Part shown: piece by piece, positions 33,479 through 42,674 of the stretch
How the letters are laid out: every line of letters starts with the position of its first letter
Position numbering within the stretch: position 1 is the stretch's first letter
Source: Dysosmobacter sp. Marseille-Q4140
GTDB taxonomy: Bacteria > Bacillota > Clostridia > Oscillospirales > Oscillospiraceae
Assembly (NCBI GenBank): GCA_018228705.1
Contig: CP073694.1
Span: forward strand, 2,356,001-2,420,000
Direction: 5' to 3'
DNA length: 64,000 bases
Program-made: the position numbers and the translations under genes
The notes under the pieces: model-generated
Seen by the model: only the letters and a program-made list of their open reading frames with translations
What the model was told of the DNA's origin: nothing
The model's database searches: none

Positions 33479-35863
33479 TTATCTGGGGATCTCCTCCATG
33501 GTGAAGGCCTCGATGATGTCGCCTTCCTTGATGTCGTTGAACTTCTCCACGGTGAGGCCGCACTCGTAGTTCTCGGCCACCTCCTTGGCGTCGTCCTTGA
33601 AGCGCTTCAGGGAGGCGAGGCTGCCCTCGTGGATCACGATGCCGTCCCGGACCACCCGCACGGAGCAGGCACGGACGATCTTGCCGTCCTGGACGTAGCA
33701 GCCGGCCACGGTGCCCACGCTGGACACCCGGTAGGTCTGGCGGACCTCCGCGTGGCCCAGGACCACCTCCCGGTACTTGGGCGCCAGCATGCCCTTCATG
33801 GCGGCGGTGATCTCATCGATGCAGTCGTAGATGACCCGGTACATCCGCATATCCACGTTCTGGCGGATGGCGCCGTCGCGGGCGGCGGCGTCGGGCCGGA
33901 CATTGAAGCCCACGATGATGGCGTTGGAGGAGGCGGCCAGCATCACGTCGGACTCGTTGATGGCGCCCACGCCGCCGTGGATCACCTTCACGTTGACCTC
34001 GTCGTTGCTGAGCTTCTCCAGAGAGGCCTTCACGGCCTCCACGCTGCCCTGGACGTCGGCCTTGACGATCAGAGCCAGCTCCTTGCGCTCACCGGCCTGG
34101 ATCTGGTCGAACAGGTTCTCCAGGGAGACCTTCTGCACCGGCGCGGCGGCCTTGGCACGGGCCTCGGCCTTGCGCTGCTCCACCAGCTCCCGGGCCATGC
34201 GCTCGTCGGCCACGGCGAAGAAGGGGCTGCCGGCCTCGGGGGCCTCGCTGAGGCCCGCGATCTCCACGGGCACGGAGGGACCGGCCTCGGTCAGGCGGTT
34301 GCCCTTGTAGTCCAGCATGGTGCGCACGCGGCCCACGGCGGTGCCGGCGATGATGATGTCGCCCTGCTTGAGGGTGCCGTTCTGGACCAGGAGGGTAGCC
34401 ACGGGACCACGGCCCTTGTCAAGCCGGGCCTCGATGACGGTGCCCTGACCAGCGCGGTTGGGGTTGGCCTTCAGCTCCGCCATCTCGGCGGTGAGGGTCA
34501 CCATCTCCAGCAGGTTGTCGATGCCGATGTTCTTCTTGGCGGAGACCTTGCAGCAGATGGTCTCGCCGCCCCAGTCCTCGGGCACCAGGCCGTGCTCGGT
34601 CAGCTGCTGGAGCACCCGGTCGGGGTTGGCGTTTTCCTTGTCGATCTTGTTGATGGCCACGATGATGGGGATATTGGCGGCCTTGGCGTGGTTGATGGAC
34701 TCGATGGTCTGGGGCATGATGCCGTCGTCCGCCGCCACCATCAAGATGGCGATGTCGGTGATCATGGCGCCGCGGGCACGCATGGAGGTGAAGGCCTCGT
34801 GGCCCGGAGTGTCCAGGAAGGTGATGGGCTTGCCGTTCACCTGGACCTGGTAGGCGCCGATGTGCTGGGTGATGCCGCCGGCCTCGCCGGCCGCCACGGA
34901 GGTGTTGCGGATGGTGTCCAGCAAAGAGGTCTTGCCGTGGTCGACGTGGCCCATGACCACCACCACGGGGGCCCGGGGCACCAGGTCCTCCGGCTTATCC
35001 TCGTGGTCGTCGATCAGACGCTCTTCGATGGTGACGGTGATCTCCTTCTCCACCTTGCAGCCCATCTCTTCGGCGATGATGGCGGCGGTGTCGAAGTCGA
35101 TGATCTGACTGAGGGAGGCCATGACGCCGTTCTTCATCAGGCACTTGACCACCTCGGCGCCGGTCTTTTTCATGCGGCTGGCCAGCTCGCCCACGCTGAT
35201 CTCGTCGGGGATCATGACCTTCACGGGGGCCTTCTTGGCGATCTCCAGCTGGAGGCGGCGCATCTTCTCGGCCTCGTCCTGGCGGCGCTTGTTGGAGAAG
35301 GTCATGCCGCCCCGGCGCTGGCTGTTGGTGCGGATCTTCTCCTTGCCGCTGCGCTGCTGCATCCGGTTGGCCCGCTCGGGAGCCAGCTCCTCCAGCCTCT
35401 GGTCATACTTGGCCAGGTTCACGTCGCCGCCCTTGCGGGTATCGACGATCTTCTTCTGGGGCACCCGGGACATGGGCTGCTGGGGCTGCTGCGCCGCCTG
35501 CTGGCCGCCCTGGGGGGCCGCCTGGGGCTTGCCGCCGTTTTGCGCGGGCGCGGCGCCGGCCTGCTTGGGAGCGGGCTTGGCGGCGCTGCTGTCCTGCACG
35601 GGGGCAGCAGCCTTCTCGGCGGCGGGGGCCTTGGGGGCCTCCTTCTCTTTTTCCTTGAAGGTGTCTGCGAAGATCGCCTGGATGCTGGACACCTGGTTGT
35701 GCTGGGTCAGATAGTCGAAGATCAGCGACAGCTCGTGATCCGTGAGAACCTGCATATGGTTCTTGGGGGCCTGGGCGTACTTCGTCAGGATCTCCGTAAT
35801 GGTCTTGGTGGGAAGGCCGAAGTCCTTGGCCACCTCATGCACTCTGTATTTTTCAATACCCAA
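33479..35863 (-). CDS. infB: translation initiation factor IF-2
   Basis: 794 residues from a TTG start with GAGGTG 7 nt upstream. The N-terminus begins [20 protein letters not shown] Lys/Gln/Ala-rich linker (about 80-150) follows, then the GTPase domain with G1 [12 protein letters not shown] near residue 308, G3 DTPGHEAF and G4 NKID, then the C-terminal domains that bind fMet-tRNA. It brings initiator tRNA to the 30S subunit. It lies 91 nt after ylxQ in the nusA operon. Confidence 0.97.
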   Translation of the reverse strand: MGIEKYRVHEVAKDFGLPTKTITEILTKYAQAPKNHMQVLTDHELSLIFDYLTQHNQVSSIQAIFADTFKEKEKEAPKAPAAEKAAAPVQDSSAAKPAPKQAGAAPAQNGGKPQAAPQGGQQAAQQPQQPMSRVPQKKIVDTRKGGDVNLAKYDQRLEELAPERANRMQQRSGKEKIRTNSQRRGGMTFSNKRRQDEAEKMRRLQLEIAKKAPVKVMIPDEISVGELASRMKKTGAEVVKCLMKNGVMASLSQIIDFDTAAIIAEEMGCKVEKEITVTIEERLIDDHEDKPEDLVPRAPVVVVMGHVDHGKTSLLDTIRNTSVAAGEAGGITQHIGAYQVQVNGKPITFLDTPGHEAFTSMRARGAMITDIAILMVAADDGIMPQTIESINHAKAANIPIIVAINKIDKENANPDRVLQQLTEHGLVPEDWGGETICCKVSAKKNIGIDNLLEMVTLTAEMAELKANPNRAGQGTVIEARLDKGRGPVATLLVQNGTLKQGDIIIAGTAVGRVRTMLDYKGNRLTEAGPSVPVEIAGLSEAPEAGSPFFAVADERMARELVEQRKAEARAKAAAPVQKVSLENLFDQIQAGERKELALIVKADVQGSVEAVKASLEKLSNDEVNVKVIHGGVGAINESDVMLAASSNAIIVGFNVRPDAAARDGAIRQNVDMRMYRVIYDCIDEITAAMKGMLAPKYREVVLGHAEVRQTYRVSSVGTVAGCYVQDGKIVRACSVRVVRDGIVIHEGSLASLKRFKDDAKEVAENYECGLTVEKFNDIKEGDIIEAFTMEEIPR

Positions 35864-35954
35864 TCAAAACACCTCGTCTTGCTCCAACCCGAGGGCTGGG
35901 AAATTTATTTGCAGTTGCCGCCCCGGACCTGCGCCGGGGCAGCGGCGCGGCCCG

Positions 35955-36791
35955 TCAGCCCTCCTTCTTGCGGAAGGAGCCCTTGCCCTTTTTCACCGGG
36001 CGGCTGTTGGCATAGGGACGCGCCTGTCCCTTCGGCTTGGGGCGTTTGTCCCTGCTGGGACGGGAATACCGCTTGGATGCCGGGGCGTCCCCGCGTCCGG
36101 CGGCTCCGCCTGGGGTCCGCTGTTCCGCACTCCGCCGGCCATGGATCTGGCGGCCGGCCTGGCCTGCGGAGCCGCGACGGTCATAGGGGCGGCGGTCCGG
36201 GGCCTGCCCGTCACGGGCTTTCCGGCCGGGGGAACGGTTCTGGGCGCTCCGCCGGTCCGGCGGACGCTCTCCGGCGGGCCGTCTGTGGGACGGCGCACGG
36301 CCGGGGGCCTCGGGACGCCGGGGCGCCTCCGGTTCCGGAGGCCGGGGAGCCGGCTCCGGGGGCTTTCGCCGTCCCCTGCGGAGATTCTTCTCATGGGCGG
36401 CCTGCTCGGCCTTCCGCTCTGCCGCCCGGCGGGCCTTCTCGGCCATCCGCACCGCGGTGTCGCCGTACTGGGCGACGTCCAGCTCCGCCAGGAGCTTCGC
36501 CAGGGCGGAGGCAAGGCCGATATCGGTCACCGCCGCCAGGGCCACGGAATTCCGCCCCAGGGCCCGGCCCATCTGCTCCTTGGGGCAGGGCAGGCGGACC
36601 CACAGGCAGCTGCCTGCCAGGGCCATGTGCTCGCAGCGGCGGCGGGTATTGTCGGCGCTGTCGGCGGCCAGCAGCAGCAGCCGGGCGTCCTTGGCCCTGG
36701 CGGCCGCGTCCACCGGCTCCTCGCCCACCGCCAGATTTCCGCCCCGGAGGCTCAGGCCCAGCAGGGAGAGGATCCGGTCATTGCTGTTCAT
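35955..36791 (-). CDS. ylxQ: L7Ae-like RNA-binding protein YlxQ with long basic disordered tail
   Basis: 278 residues. The first 100 form the L7Ae/L30e-type domain (ILSLLGLSLRGGNLAVGEE). About 165 further residues are Arg/Pro/Gly/Lys rich with many RR, RPP and RRP units and no fold signature. Ordinary YlxQ is about 100 residues, so this tail is unusual. It may be an RNA-binding or condensate-type extension, or simple low-complexity growth in a GC-rich genome. Its start overlaps the ylxR end by 14 nt. Confidence 0.85.
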   Translation of the reverse strand: MNSNDRILSLLGLSLRGGNLAVGEEPVDAAARAKDARLLLLAADSADNTRRRCEHMALAGSCLWVRLPCPKEQMGRALGRNSVALAAVTDIGLASALAKLLAELDVAQYGDTAVRMAEKARRAAERKAEQAAHEKNLRRGRRKPPEPAPRPPEPEAPRRPEAPGRAPSHRRPAGERPPDRRSAQNRSPGRKARDGQAPDRRPYDRRGSAGQAGRQIHGRRSAEQRTPGGAAGRGDAPASKRYSRPSRDKRPKPKGQARPYANSRPVKKGKGSFRKKEG

Positions 36792-37059
36792 CCGCACCTC
36801 GCAGTTCCGCCTCCATGGCGTCGTAAACCTCCGCCGGGATGGCCGTCTCAAAGGCCCGCTCCAGGGCCCGGGACTTCCGGGCCCGCCGCAGGCACTCCAC
36901 ATCGTGGCACACATAGGCGCCGCGGCCGGGCTTCTTTCCTCCGAAGTCCAGGGAGACCGTCCCCTCCGGGGACTTCACCACCCGCAGCAGGGACTTTTTG
37001 TCTTTCATTTCCCGGCAGCCCACACACTGCCGCTGGGGGATCTTTTTCACTTTCGGCAT
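36778..37059 (-). CDS. ylxR: YlxR (DUF448) family RNA-binding protein
   Basis: 93 residues. The conserved start RQCVGCREMKDKKSLLRVV and the GRGAYVCHDVECL motif define the family. YlxR regulates RNase P activity and transcription of some genes in Bacillus and is always near nusA and infB. The gene lies 34 nt after nusA and overlaps ylxQ by 14 nt. Confidence 0.92.
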   Translation of the reverse strand: MPKVKKIPQRQCVGCREMKDKKSLLRVVKSPEGTVSLDFGGKKPGRGAYVCHDVECLRRARKSRALERAFETAIPAEVYDAMEAELRGADEQQ

Positions 37060-37093
37060 CCGTCAGGCCGCCTTTCTGGTTGATTTTTTGATA

Positions 37094-38254
37094 TTATTCC
37101 TCCACGGGCGCGGTTTCAGCCGCGTCCTCCGGCATCTCCGGGGCGGTTTCCGCCTCGTCGCCCTCCTGGTAGCTCTCGGGCTTAATGTCGATCTTGTAGC
37201 CGGTCAGGCGGGCGGCCAGGCGGGCGTTCTGACCCTCCTTGCCGATGGCCAGGGACAGCTGATCGTCCGGCACCACACAGCGGCAGGCCTTGCCCTCGTC
37301 GGCCATCCACACGTCCACCACGTCGGCGGGCGCCAGGGCGGCGGCGATAAACTGGGCGGGGTCCTCGCTCCACTTGATGATGTCGATCTTCTCGCCCCGC
37401 AGCTCCTCCACGATGGCGGCCACCCGCTGGCCCTTGGGGCCCACGCAGGCGCCGATGGGATCCACGTTCTCGTCGTTGGACCACACGGCCATCTTGGTGC
37501 GGCTGCCGGCCTCCCGGGCGATGGACTTGACCTCCACGGTGCCGTCGTAGATCTCCGGCACCTCCAGCTCGAACAGACGCTTGACAAGGCCCGGGTGGGT
37601 CCGGGAGATCAGCACCTGGGGACCCCGGGTGCTGCGGCGGACCTCCACCACGTAGACCTTCACGTGCATGCCCTCGGTGAGCTCCTCACCGGGAACCTGC
37701 TCGCCGGACATCAGCAGCGCCTCGGTGGACTCGGCGCCGGTGCCGATGCGCAGGGAGACGCTGCCGGTGCGGGGATCGATGCGGGTCACCACACCGGTGA
37801 GGATCTCGTGCTGCTTGGAGTTGAACTCGTCGTACACCATGCCCCGCTCGGCCTCCCGCAGACCCTGGATGATGACCTGCTTGCCGTTGCCGGCGGCGAT
37901 GCGGCCGAACTCCACGGTGTCCACGGGGATGTTGACGATGTCGCCGATCTCATACTTGGCGGAGAGCTTCTTGGCCTCCTCCACGGTCATCTCATTGGCC
38001 GGGTCCACGTAGTCCTCCTCGTCCACCACGTTCTTCTGGACGAACATCTTCAGGTCCTGGTGGGCCTCATCCACGTCCACGATCACGTTCTCCACGTCCA
38101 CGTGGTCCCGCTTGTAGGCGGTGGTCAGGGCCTGGATGATCTTCTCCATCATGAAGGACTGGGGGATGCCCCGCTCCTTTTCCAGCAGAGCCAGAGCGGC
38201 AAAGATCTCCGCAGGGTTGAAGCCCACGGGTTCCTTTTGCTTTTTGCCTTTCAT
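37094..38254 (-). CDS. nusA: transcription termination/antitermination factor NusA
   Basis: 386 residues: an N-terminal RNA polymerase-binding domain (EIFAALALLEKERGIPQSFM), an S1 domain (about 135-200, VNIPVDTVEFGRIAA before it) and two KH domains with VGPKGQRVAAIVEELRGEK and VVPDDQLSLAIGKEGQNARL. An acidic tail follows. The extra repeats of the E. coli protein are absent, as in Firmicutes. It modulates pausing and termination. It lies 51 nt after rimP. Confidence 0.96.
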   Translation of the reverse strand: MKGKKQKEPVGFNPAEIFAALALLEKERGIPQSFMMEKIIQALTTAYKRDHVDVENVIVDVDEAHQDLKMFVQKNVVDEEDYVDPANEMTVEEAKKLSAKYEIGDIVNIPVDTVEFGRIAAGNGKQVIIQGLREAERGMVYDEFNSKQHEILTGVVTRIDPRTGSVSLRIGTGAESTEALLMSGEQVPGEELTEGMHVKVYVVEVRRSTRGPQVLISRTHPGLVKRLFELEVPEIYDGTVEVKSIAREAGSRTKMAVWSNDENVDPIGACVGPKGQRVAAIVEELRGEKIDIIKWSEDPAQFIAAALAPADVVDVWMADEGKACRCVVPDDQLSLAIGKEGQNARLAARLTGYKIDIKPESYQEGDEAETAPEMPEDAAETAPVEE

Positions 38255-38305
38255 CGCTGATTCTCCTTAGTTATAAAATATACGTCTTTTTGGACGGTTG
38301 GGGTC

Positions 38306-38767
38306 TTAGAATTCCACCCGCAGGCGGACCAGGGCGATGTCCTTTTTGGGGAAGGTCAGCTCCCGGCTGCCGAAGGTGATGGTCACGTCGCCGCTGGCCT
38401 CGTCATAGGCCTTCAGCACGCCGGGGAACTCCTTGCGGCCCTCCAGGTTCCGGTACAGCTTCACCAGCACCGGGCTGCCCAGATACCGCTGGAAGTCGCC
38501 GGGGCGCTTGAGGGCCCGCTCGGCTCCGGCGGAGCCCACCTCCAGGGTGTAACTGCCCTCGATGGGGTCGGCCTCGTCCAGCAGGTCGCTGACCTTCCGG
38601 GAGACGGCCTCACAGTCCAGGATGTCCACGCCGCCCTCCTTGTCCAGTAGGATGCGCAGATACCAGGTGCCGGCCTCCTTGACGTACTCCACGTCCCAGA
38701 GGGTGCAGCCCTGCTCGGCGATGGCGGGGGCCGCCAGTTCGACGGTCAGTTCCGTGATTTTTTTCAT
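38306..38767 (-). CDS. rimP: ribosome maturation factor RimP
   Basis: 153 residues. The typical segments are EQGCTLWDVEYVKEAGTWYL, DCEAVSRKVSDLLDEAD and YTLEVGSAGAERALKRPGDF. It aids assembly of the 30S subunit. The ATG at 38767 follows GGAAGGGAG; the in-frame extension upstream has no family match. It is the first gene of the nusA/infB operon, with its promoter about 110 nt upstream. Confidence 0.93.
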   Translation of the reverse strand: MKKITELTVELAAPAIAEQGCTLWDVEYVKEAGTWYLRILLDKEGGVDILDCEAVSRKVSDLLDEADPIEGSYTLEVGSAGAERALKRPGDFQRYLGSPVLVKLYRNLEGRKEFPGVLKAYDEASGDVTITFGSRELTFPKKDIALVRLRVEF

Positions 38768-38878
38768 GGAAGGACTCCCTTCTTCCGCAGAATATGCAGA
38801 TTTTGACAGACCGAAAAAAGTCAAGAAAAAGAGCGGACCGGCGGCCCACTCCACATACCTTACACTTCTAACATATGC

Positions 38879-38907
38879 ATCATAGCACAGGAGGCATCAA
38901 AGCGCAA
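38879..38907 (-). promoter_or_regulatory. promoter of the rimP-nusA-infB operon
   Basis: TTGCGC at 38907-38902, a 17 nt spacer and TATGAT at 38884-38879 on the minus strand. Confidence 0.7.
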
Positions 38908-38953
38908 GACTTTTCTTTCATATTCCTCTGCATTTACAGGAAAAAACCGGGCG

Positions 38954-38999
38954 AAAAACCCCGCGGCGGGCCGAAAAGCGGGCTCGGTCCGCCGCGGGG
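38954..38999 (-). terminator. terminator of the zur-znuCB operon
   Basis: An 11 bp GC stem (38959-38969/38989-38999) followed on the minus strand by five Ts (38958-38954). Confidence 0.8.
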
Positions 39000-39056
39000 C
39001 GGGAATGGAGGCCGGAACGGAGAACGGGACCGCCGGTTTCGCCCCCTCCGCCGCCC

Positions 39057-39869
39057 TCAGCGGCTGCGCGCAAAGGCGGCGCCGCAGGAGAGCAGGAACA
39101 CCGTGAGGTTGGCCGCCACCACGGACGCGCCCACCGGCGTGGACCAGACCCAGGAGGCGGTGAGCCCCGCGCAGAAGCACACCACCGCCGTGGTCCCGGC
39201 GCAGATCATGACGCCCCGGAAACTCTTGAACAGCCGCATGGCCGTCAGGGCCGGGAAGATCACCAGGGAGGAGATCAGCATGGCGCCCATCATCCGCATC
39301 CCCAGCACGATGGTCAGCGCCGTCAGCACCGCGAGAAGGGTGTTGTACCGGTCCACCTTCAGCCCCGTGGCCCGGGAGAAGCTCTCGTCGAAAGTGACGG
39401 CGAAGAGCTTGTGGTAAAAGAGCACGAACAGCACCAGCACCGCCAGGCTCAGCCCCGCCGCCAGCAGCACGTCCAGATCCGTCATGGCCAGGACGCTGCC
39501 GAACATGTAGTTGTCCACGTCGGTGGTCATGCCGGTGGTGCGGGAGATGACGATGACGCCCACCGCCAGGGCCGAGGCGCTCATGACCGCCACGGCGGCG
39601 TCGCTGTTCCACCGGGGATGGCTGGCCATGCGCAGCAGGAAGAAGGCCGCCAGGATCACCACCGGAATGGAGAAGTACAGGGGCGTCACCCCCAGCGCCA
39701 CGGCAATGGCCAATGCGCCGAAGGACACGTGGCTGAGGCCGTCGCCGATCATGGAGTAGCGCTTGAGGACCAGGGACACCCCCAGCAGCGCCGCGCACAG
39801 GCTCACCAGCACGCCGGCGATCAGGGCCCGCTGCATGAAGGGCCAGGTCAGCATTTCCAGAATATTCAT
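39057..39869 (-). CDS. znuB: ABC-3 family metal transporter permease, ZnuB-like
   Basis: 270 residues with about eight membrane segments. Family motifs include VSLCAALLGVSLVLKRYSMIGDGLSHVSF (only part shown by the conserved GDGLSH), DFDESF-like FDESFSRATGL and MRMMGAMLISSLVIFPA. It forms the channel of a zinc (or manganese) importer. It overlaps the ATPase gene by 4 nt and shares the operon with a Fur-family regulator, favouring zinc. Confidence 0.9.
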   Translation of the reverse strand: MNILEMLTWPFMQRALIAGVLVSLCAALLGVSLVLKRYSMIGDGLSHVSFGALAIAVALGVTPLYFSIPVVILAAFFLLRMASHPRWNSDAAVAVMSASALAVGVIVISRTTGMTTDVDNYMFGSVLAMTDLDVLLAAGLSLAVLVLFVLFYHKLFAVTFDESFSRATGLKVDRYNTLLAVLTALTIVLGMRMMGAMLISSLVIFPALTAMRLFKSFRGVMICAGTTAVVCFCAGLTASWVWSTPVGASVVAANLTVFLLSCGAAFARSR

Positions 39870-40579
39870 ACGTCCTCCTCCCGGAACCGCCGCCCCTGGG
39901 GCGAGGCCAGATACTCCGCCGCCGTCCCCAGAAAGACGCTGTCGTGGCCGATGTGCAGTACCCGGCGGGCGCCCTTCAGCGCGGCCTTGAGGTCGTGGGT
40001 CACCATGACCACCGCCATGCCCTCTTTGCGGTTGAGGTAGGACAGCAGCTTATACAGGTCCTGGGCGGCGGCGGGGTCCAGACCCGTCACCGGCTCGTCC
40101 AGGATCAGCAGCCACCCGGCGGCGCACAGGGCCCGGGCCAGCAGGGCCCGCTGCTGCTGGCCGCCGGAGAGGTCCCGGTAGCACTTGTCCTTGAGCTCCA
40201 GGATGCCCAGCTTGCCCATGTTCATCAACGCCTGGGACTTCTGGGCGGCGGAGTAGAAGAACCGCATCCCCTTGCGGTTGAGGCAGCCGGAGAGGACCAC
40301 CTCGTACACCGTGGCGGGGAAGTCCCGCTGGGCCCGGGTCTGCTGGGGCAGGTATCCGATGGCCCCCCGCTCCAGCTCCGGCGAGCGGAGGATCTGGCCC
40401 GACTGGGGGGCGATCAGGCCCAGCAGGCCCCGCAGCAGGGTGGACTTGCCGGAGCCGTTGTCCCCCACGATGCAAAGGTAGTCCCCGGCCCGGACCGTCA
40501 GGTCCAGATGAGTCAGGACGCTCTGACCCTCATAGCCCAGAGACACGTCCCGGCAGACGATCAGTTCATTGCTCTCCAC
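39866..40579 (-). CDS. znuC: ABC transporter ATP-binding protein, ZnuC-like
   Basis: 237 residues from the GTG at 40579 with a GAGGAGGA box. Walker A GDNGSGKSTLLRG, signature DLSGGQQQRALLARAL and Walker B WLLILDEPVTGLD are all intact. The N-terminus overlaps the end of the zur gene by 14 nt. It powers metal uptake with ZnuB. No substrate-binding protein gene (znuA) lies in the operon or window. Confidence 0.9.
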   Translation of the reverse strand: MESNELIVCRDVSLGYEGQSVLTHLDLTVRAGDYLCIVGDNGSGKSTLLRGLLGLIAPQSGQILRSPELERGAIGYLPQQTRAQRDFPATVYEVVLSGCLNRKGMRFFYSAAQKSQALMNMGKLGILELKDKCYRDLSGGQQQRALLARALCAAGWLLILDEPVTGLDPAAAQDLYKLLSYLNRKEGMAVVMVTHDLKAALKGARRVLHIGHDSVFLGTAAEYLASPQGRRFREEDV

Positions 40580-40985
40580 GCGTTTCCTCCTCTTTGGCGC
40601 ACTGGTCACAGATCCCCGAGAGCAGCGTGCCCCGGGGGTTGATGCGGAAGTGGTGCTCCCGCTCCAGGTGGTCGTAGAGCCCCTGGAGCTGGACGCAGTC
40701 CACATGGCGGATGCGGCCGCAGCGCTCGCATCTGAGCAGAAAGCAGTCCCGGTGACCGTGGCCGTCCCGGCCGCAGAACTGGTAAAAGGCGCCGTCCTCG
40801 GTGTTGATCTTGTGGACGATGCCCGCCGCCTCCAGCCGCTCCAGCTGGCGGTAGACGGTGGCGAGGCCCACGGGACACCCGGCGGAGCGCAGGTCCTCTG
40901 CCAGCTCCCCGGCGGTGACGGAGGCGTCCCCCCGCCGCTGGAGGCACTGCAAAATGGCCTGGCGCTGTCTGGTGGTGTAGGGCAT
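40566..40985 (-). CDS. zur: Fur-family metal-responsive repressor, probably Zur
   Basis: 139 residues. The N-terminal winged helix (TTRQRQAILQCL, VGLATVYRQLERLEAAG) precedes the metal-binding part with HGHRDCFLLRCERCGRIRHVDC and a C-terminal CDQC, giving the two CxxC structural zinc sites. The gene heads the operon with znuCB, so zinc control is more likely than iron. A Fur-like box covers its own transcription start, suggesting autorepression. GGAGGG lies before the ATG. Confidence 0.88.
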   Translation of the reverse strand: MPYTTRQRQAILQCLQRRGDASVTAGELAEDLRSAGCPVGLATVYRQLERLEAAGIVHKINTEDGAFYQFCGRDGHGHRDCFLLRCERCGRIRHVDCVQLQGLYDHLEREHHFRINPRGTLLSGICDQCAKEEETRGEQ

Positions 40986-41004
40986 GGCGCACCCTCCTCA
41001 ATTT

Positions 41005-41023
41005 GAAAATGATTCTCGTTCTC
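41005..41023. promoter_or_regulatory. Fur/Zur-type operator
   Basis: The 19-mer GAAAATGATTCTCGTTCTC matches the classical Fur box at 14 of 19 positions. It lies at the predicted transcription start of the zur operon and 37 bp from the divergent promoter. Confidence 0.7.
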
Positions 41024-41025
41024 GT

Positions 41026-41053
41026 ATTATAGACAGCGGGAGAAAAAAGTCAA
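41026..41053 (-). promoter_or_regulatory. promoter of zur-znuCB
   Basis: TTGACT at 41053-41048, a 16 nt spacer and a perfect TATAAT at 41031-41026 on the minus strand. Confidence 0.8.
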
Positions 41054-41059
41054 GAGCGG

Positions 41060-41088
41060 TTGCAAAAGTCCGGCAAATAGGGTATGGT
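41060..41088 (+). promoter_or_regulatory. promoter of the nucleotidyltransferase gene
   Basis: TTGCAA at 41060-41065, a 17 nt spacer and TATGGT at 41083-41088, divergent from the zur promoter. Confidence 0.7.
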
Positions 41089-41154
41089 AGAGCTATACGG
41101 GATTTGCGCATGGTTGCGTAAATCCAATTTTAATGAAATGCAGGAGAGGATCCC

Positions 41155-42072
41155 ATGAAAGTCTCTTTGGTGATCATGGCCGCGGGCCTGGGCTCCCGGT
41201 ACGGCGGAAGCAAGCAGGTGGACGGCATCGGCCCCAACGGGGAGATCCTGATGGAGTACTCCATCTACGACGCCCTCCGGGCCGGGTTCAATAAAGTGGT
41301 GTTCATCATCAAGCCGGAAATGGAGGAGATGGTCCGCCGCCTGTGCGGCGACGCTCTGGCCCGCCGCACCGCCGCCGACGGTTCGCCGGTGGAGGTGGCC
41401 TACGCCTTCCAGGACTTTACCTCGGTGCCGGACTTCTATCACATCCCGGCGGAGCGGACCAAGCCCTTCGGCACGGTCCACGCCCTGCTGTGCGCCGCCG
41501 GCGTGGTCCATGAGCCCTGCTGCGTCATCAACGCCGACGACTATTACGGTGTGGACGCCTTCCGCACCATTTACGACGAGCTGGTGAAGCTGCCTGAAAA
41601 CGGCAGGGCCACCATGGTGGGATACCTCCTCAAGAACACCGCCAGCCTCCACGGCACCGTGTCCCGGGGCGTCTGCGCCGTGGAGGACGGGAAGCTGCGC
41701 GCCATCCGGGAGGCGCTGAAGATCCAGCTGTATCCCGACGGGTCCCTGAAGGACCTGGCGGAGGACCGCTCCCTGGCGCCGGACACGGTGGTGTCCATGA
41801 ACTTCTGGGGCTTTGCCCCCAGCATTTTCCCGGCGCTGAAGGACTACTTTGAGAACTTCCTGCGCCACGAGGCCGGGGACAACATCAAGGCCGAGTGCCT
41901 GCTGCCGCTGATGGTGGGCGAGCAGCTGGAGAAGGGGGCTCTGGAGGTCTCCGTGCTCCACTCCGCCGACAAGTGGTTCGGCATGACCTATCAGGAGGAC
42001 CGGGCCCTGGTGGCGGAGGAACTGAAAAAACTCCACGCCCGGGGGGTCTATCCCGCCAGCCTGCGGGACTGA
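41155..42072 (+). CDS. sugar-phosphate nucleotidyltransferase family protein
   Basis: 305 residues. The N-terminus has LVIMAAGLGSRYGGSKQVD, the nucleotide-binding signature with the catalytic GxGxR...K pattern, and CVINADDYYGVDAF with the metal-binding Asp. The family joins a sugar phosphate to an NTP. A C-terminal extension with VVSMNFWGFAPSIFPAL is typical of a gut-clostridial subgroup often encoded beside a phosphotransferase; here it stands alone. The exact sugar is unknown. AGGAGAGG precedes the ATG. Confidence 0.85.
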   Translation: MKVSLVIMAAGLGSRYGGSKQVDGIGPNGEILMEYSIYDALRAGFNKVVFIIKPEMEEMVRRLCGDALARRTAADGSPVEVAYAFQDFTSVPDFYHIPAERTKPFGTVHALLCAAGVVHEPCCVINADDYYGVDAFRTIYDELVKLPENGRATMVGYLLKNTASLHGTVSRGVCAVEDGKLRAIREALKIQLYPDGSLKDLAEDRSLAPDTVVSMNFWGFAPSIFPALKDYFENFLRHEAGDNIKAECLLPLMVGEQLEKGALEVSVLHSADKWFGMTYQEDRALVAEELKKLHARGVYPASLRD

Positions 42073-42177
42073 GAGGCGGCGCCGTGGCCGGACAGGAGAA
42101 GCGGCGGCTGGACTGCCCCCTATGTGGCCTGCGGTAGAAGGCGCCGTGAGCGGTCCCGGTGAACAGCGTGAAAAAAC

Positions 42178-42217
42178 AGCGGCGGACACCTTTCGGTGTC
42201 CGCCGCCGCTTCTTTTT
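42178..42217. terminator. bidirectional intrinsic terminator
   Basis: A stem of at least 10 bp (42181-42190/42195-42204, loop TTTC) with further GC pairing outside, six As before it and TTCTTTTT after it. It ends both the nucleotidyltransferase (+) and the DUF4173 operon (-). The bases 42073-42170 hold no supported gene. Confidence 0.85.
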
Positions 42218-42226
42218 CAGGGATAT

Positions 42227-42673
42227 TCAGAGGAATGACTCCGCCGCGTACAGCCGGGTGCCGTCGGCCGAGAGCAGCAGCCACAGCTCATTGCGGCTGT
42301 CTGAGGGATGGGCCTTGGTGAAGCAGCGGCACTGCGCCGGGTCCGGCCGCCAGTCCGCGGGAACGGACAGGCCGTCCCAGATGAACGCCGCTCCGCACTC
42401 CGCCGGGGCGCATTCCTCCGTCTGCTCCTCCAGCGCCGCCGCCAGTCCGCTGCCGGGGGCGTATTCCAGCACGTGGTACCGCAAACCGTCCCCATGGGGG
42501 CTGGCGCCGCTGTCCGTCTCGTAAAGGCAGCCGCTGCTGCGGGGCAGGTCCGGATCCCAGTTGAGGCCGATGATCCGCTCATAGCCGCCGGAGAAAAGGA
42601 CCGTCAGCGAAACGGAAACTGCCGCCAGAAGGACCAGCAAAAGGAGAGAGATCCCGACCATTTTTCGCCTCAT
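42227..42673 (-). CDS. hypothetical protein with N-terminal membrane anchor
   Basis: 148 residues from the ATG at 42673. One hydrophobic segment (about 6-27) follows MRRK, so the remaining 120 residues face outside. The exported part is rich in Cys, Pro and Trp with no motif I recognise. It begins 1 nt after the DUF4173 stop, so they are co-translated and may work together at the membrane. Confidence 0.65.
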   Translation of the reverse strand: MRRKMVGISLLLLVLLAAVSVSLTVLFSGGYERIIGLNWDPDLPRSSGCLYETDSGASPHGDGLRYHVLEYAPGSGLAAALEEQTEECAPAECGAAFIWDGLSVPADWRPDPAQCRCFTKAHPSDSRNELWLLLSADGTRLYAAESFL

Positions 42674-42674
42674 C

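Noticed and set aside
42083..42136. Mini gene ending in a CPLCG zinc-ribbon-like motif after the nucleotidyltransferase
   Set aside because: 17 codons, no ribosome site and no second CxxC; probably chance.
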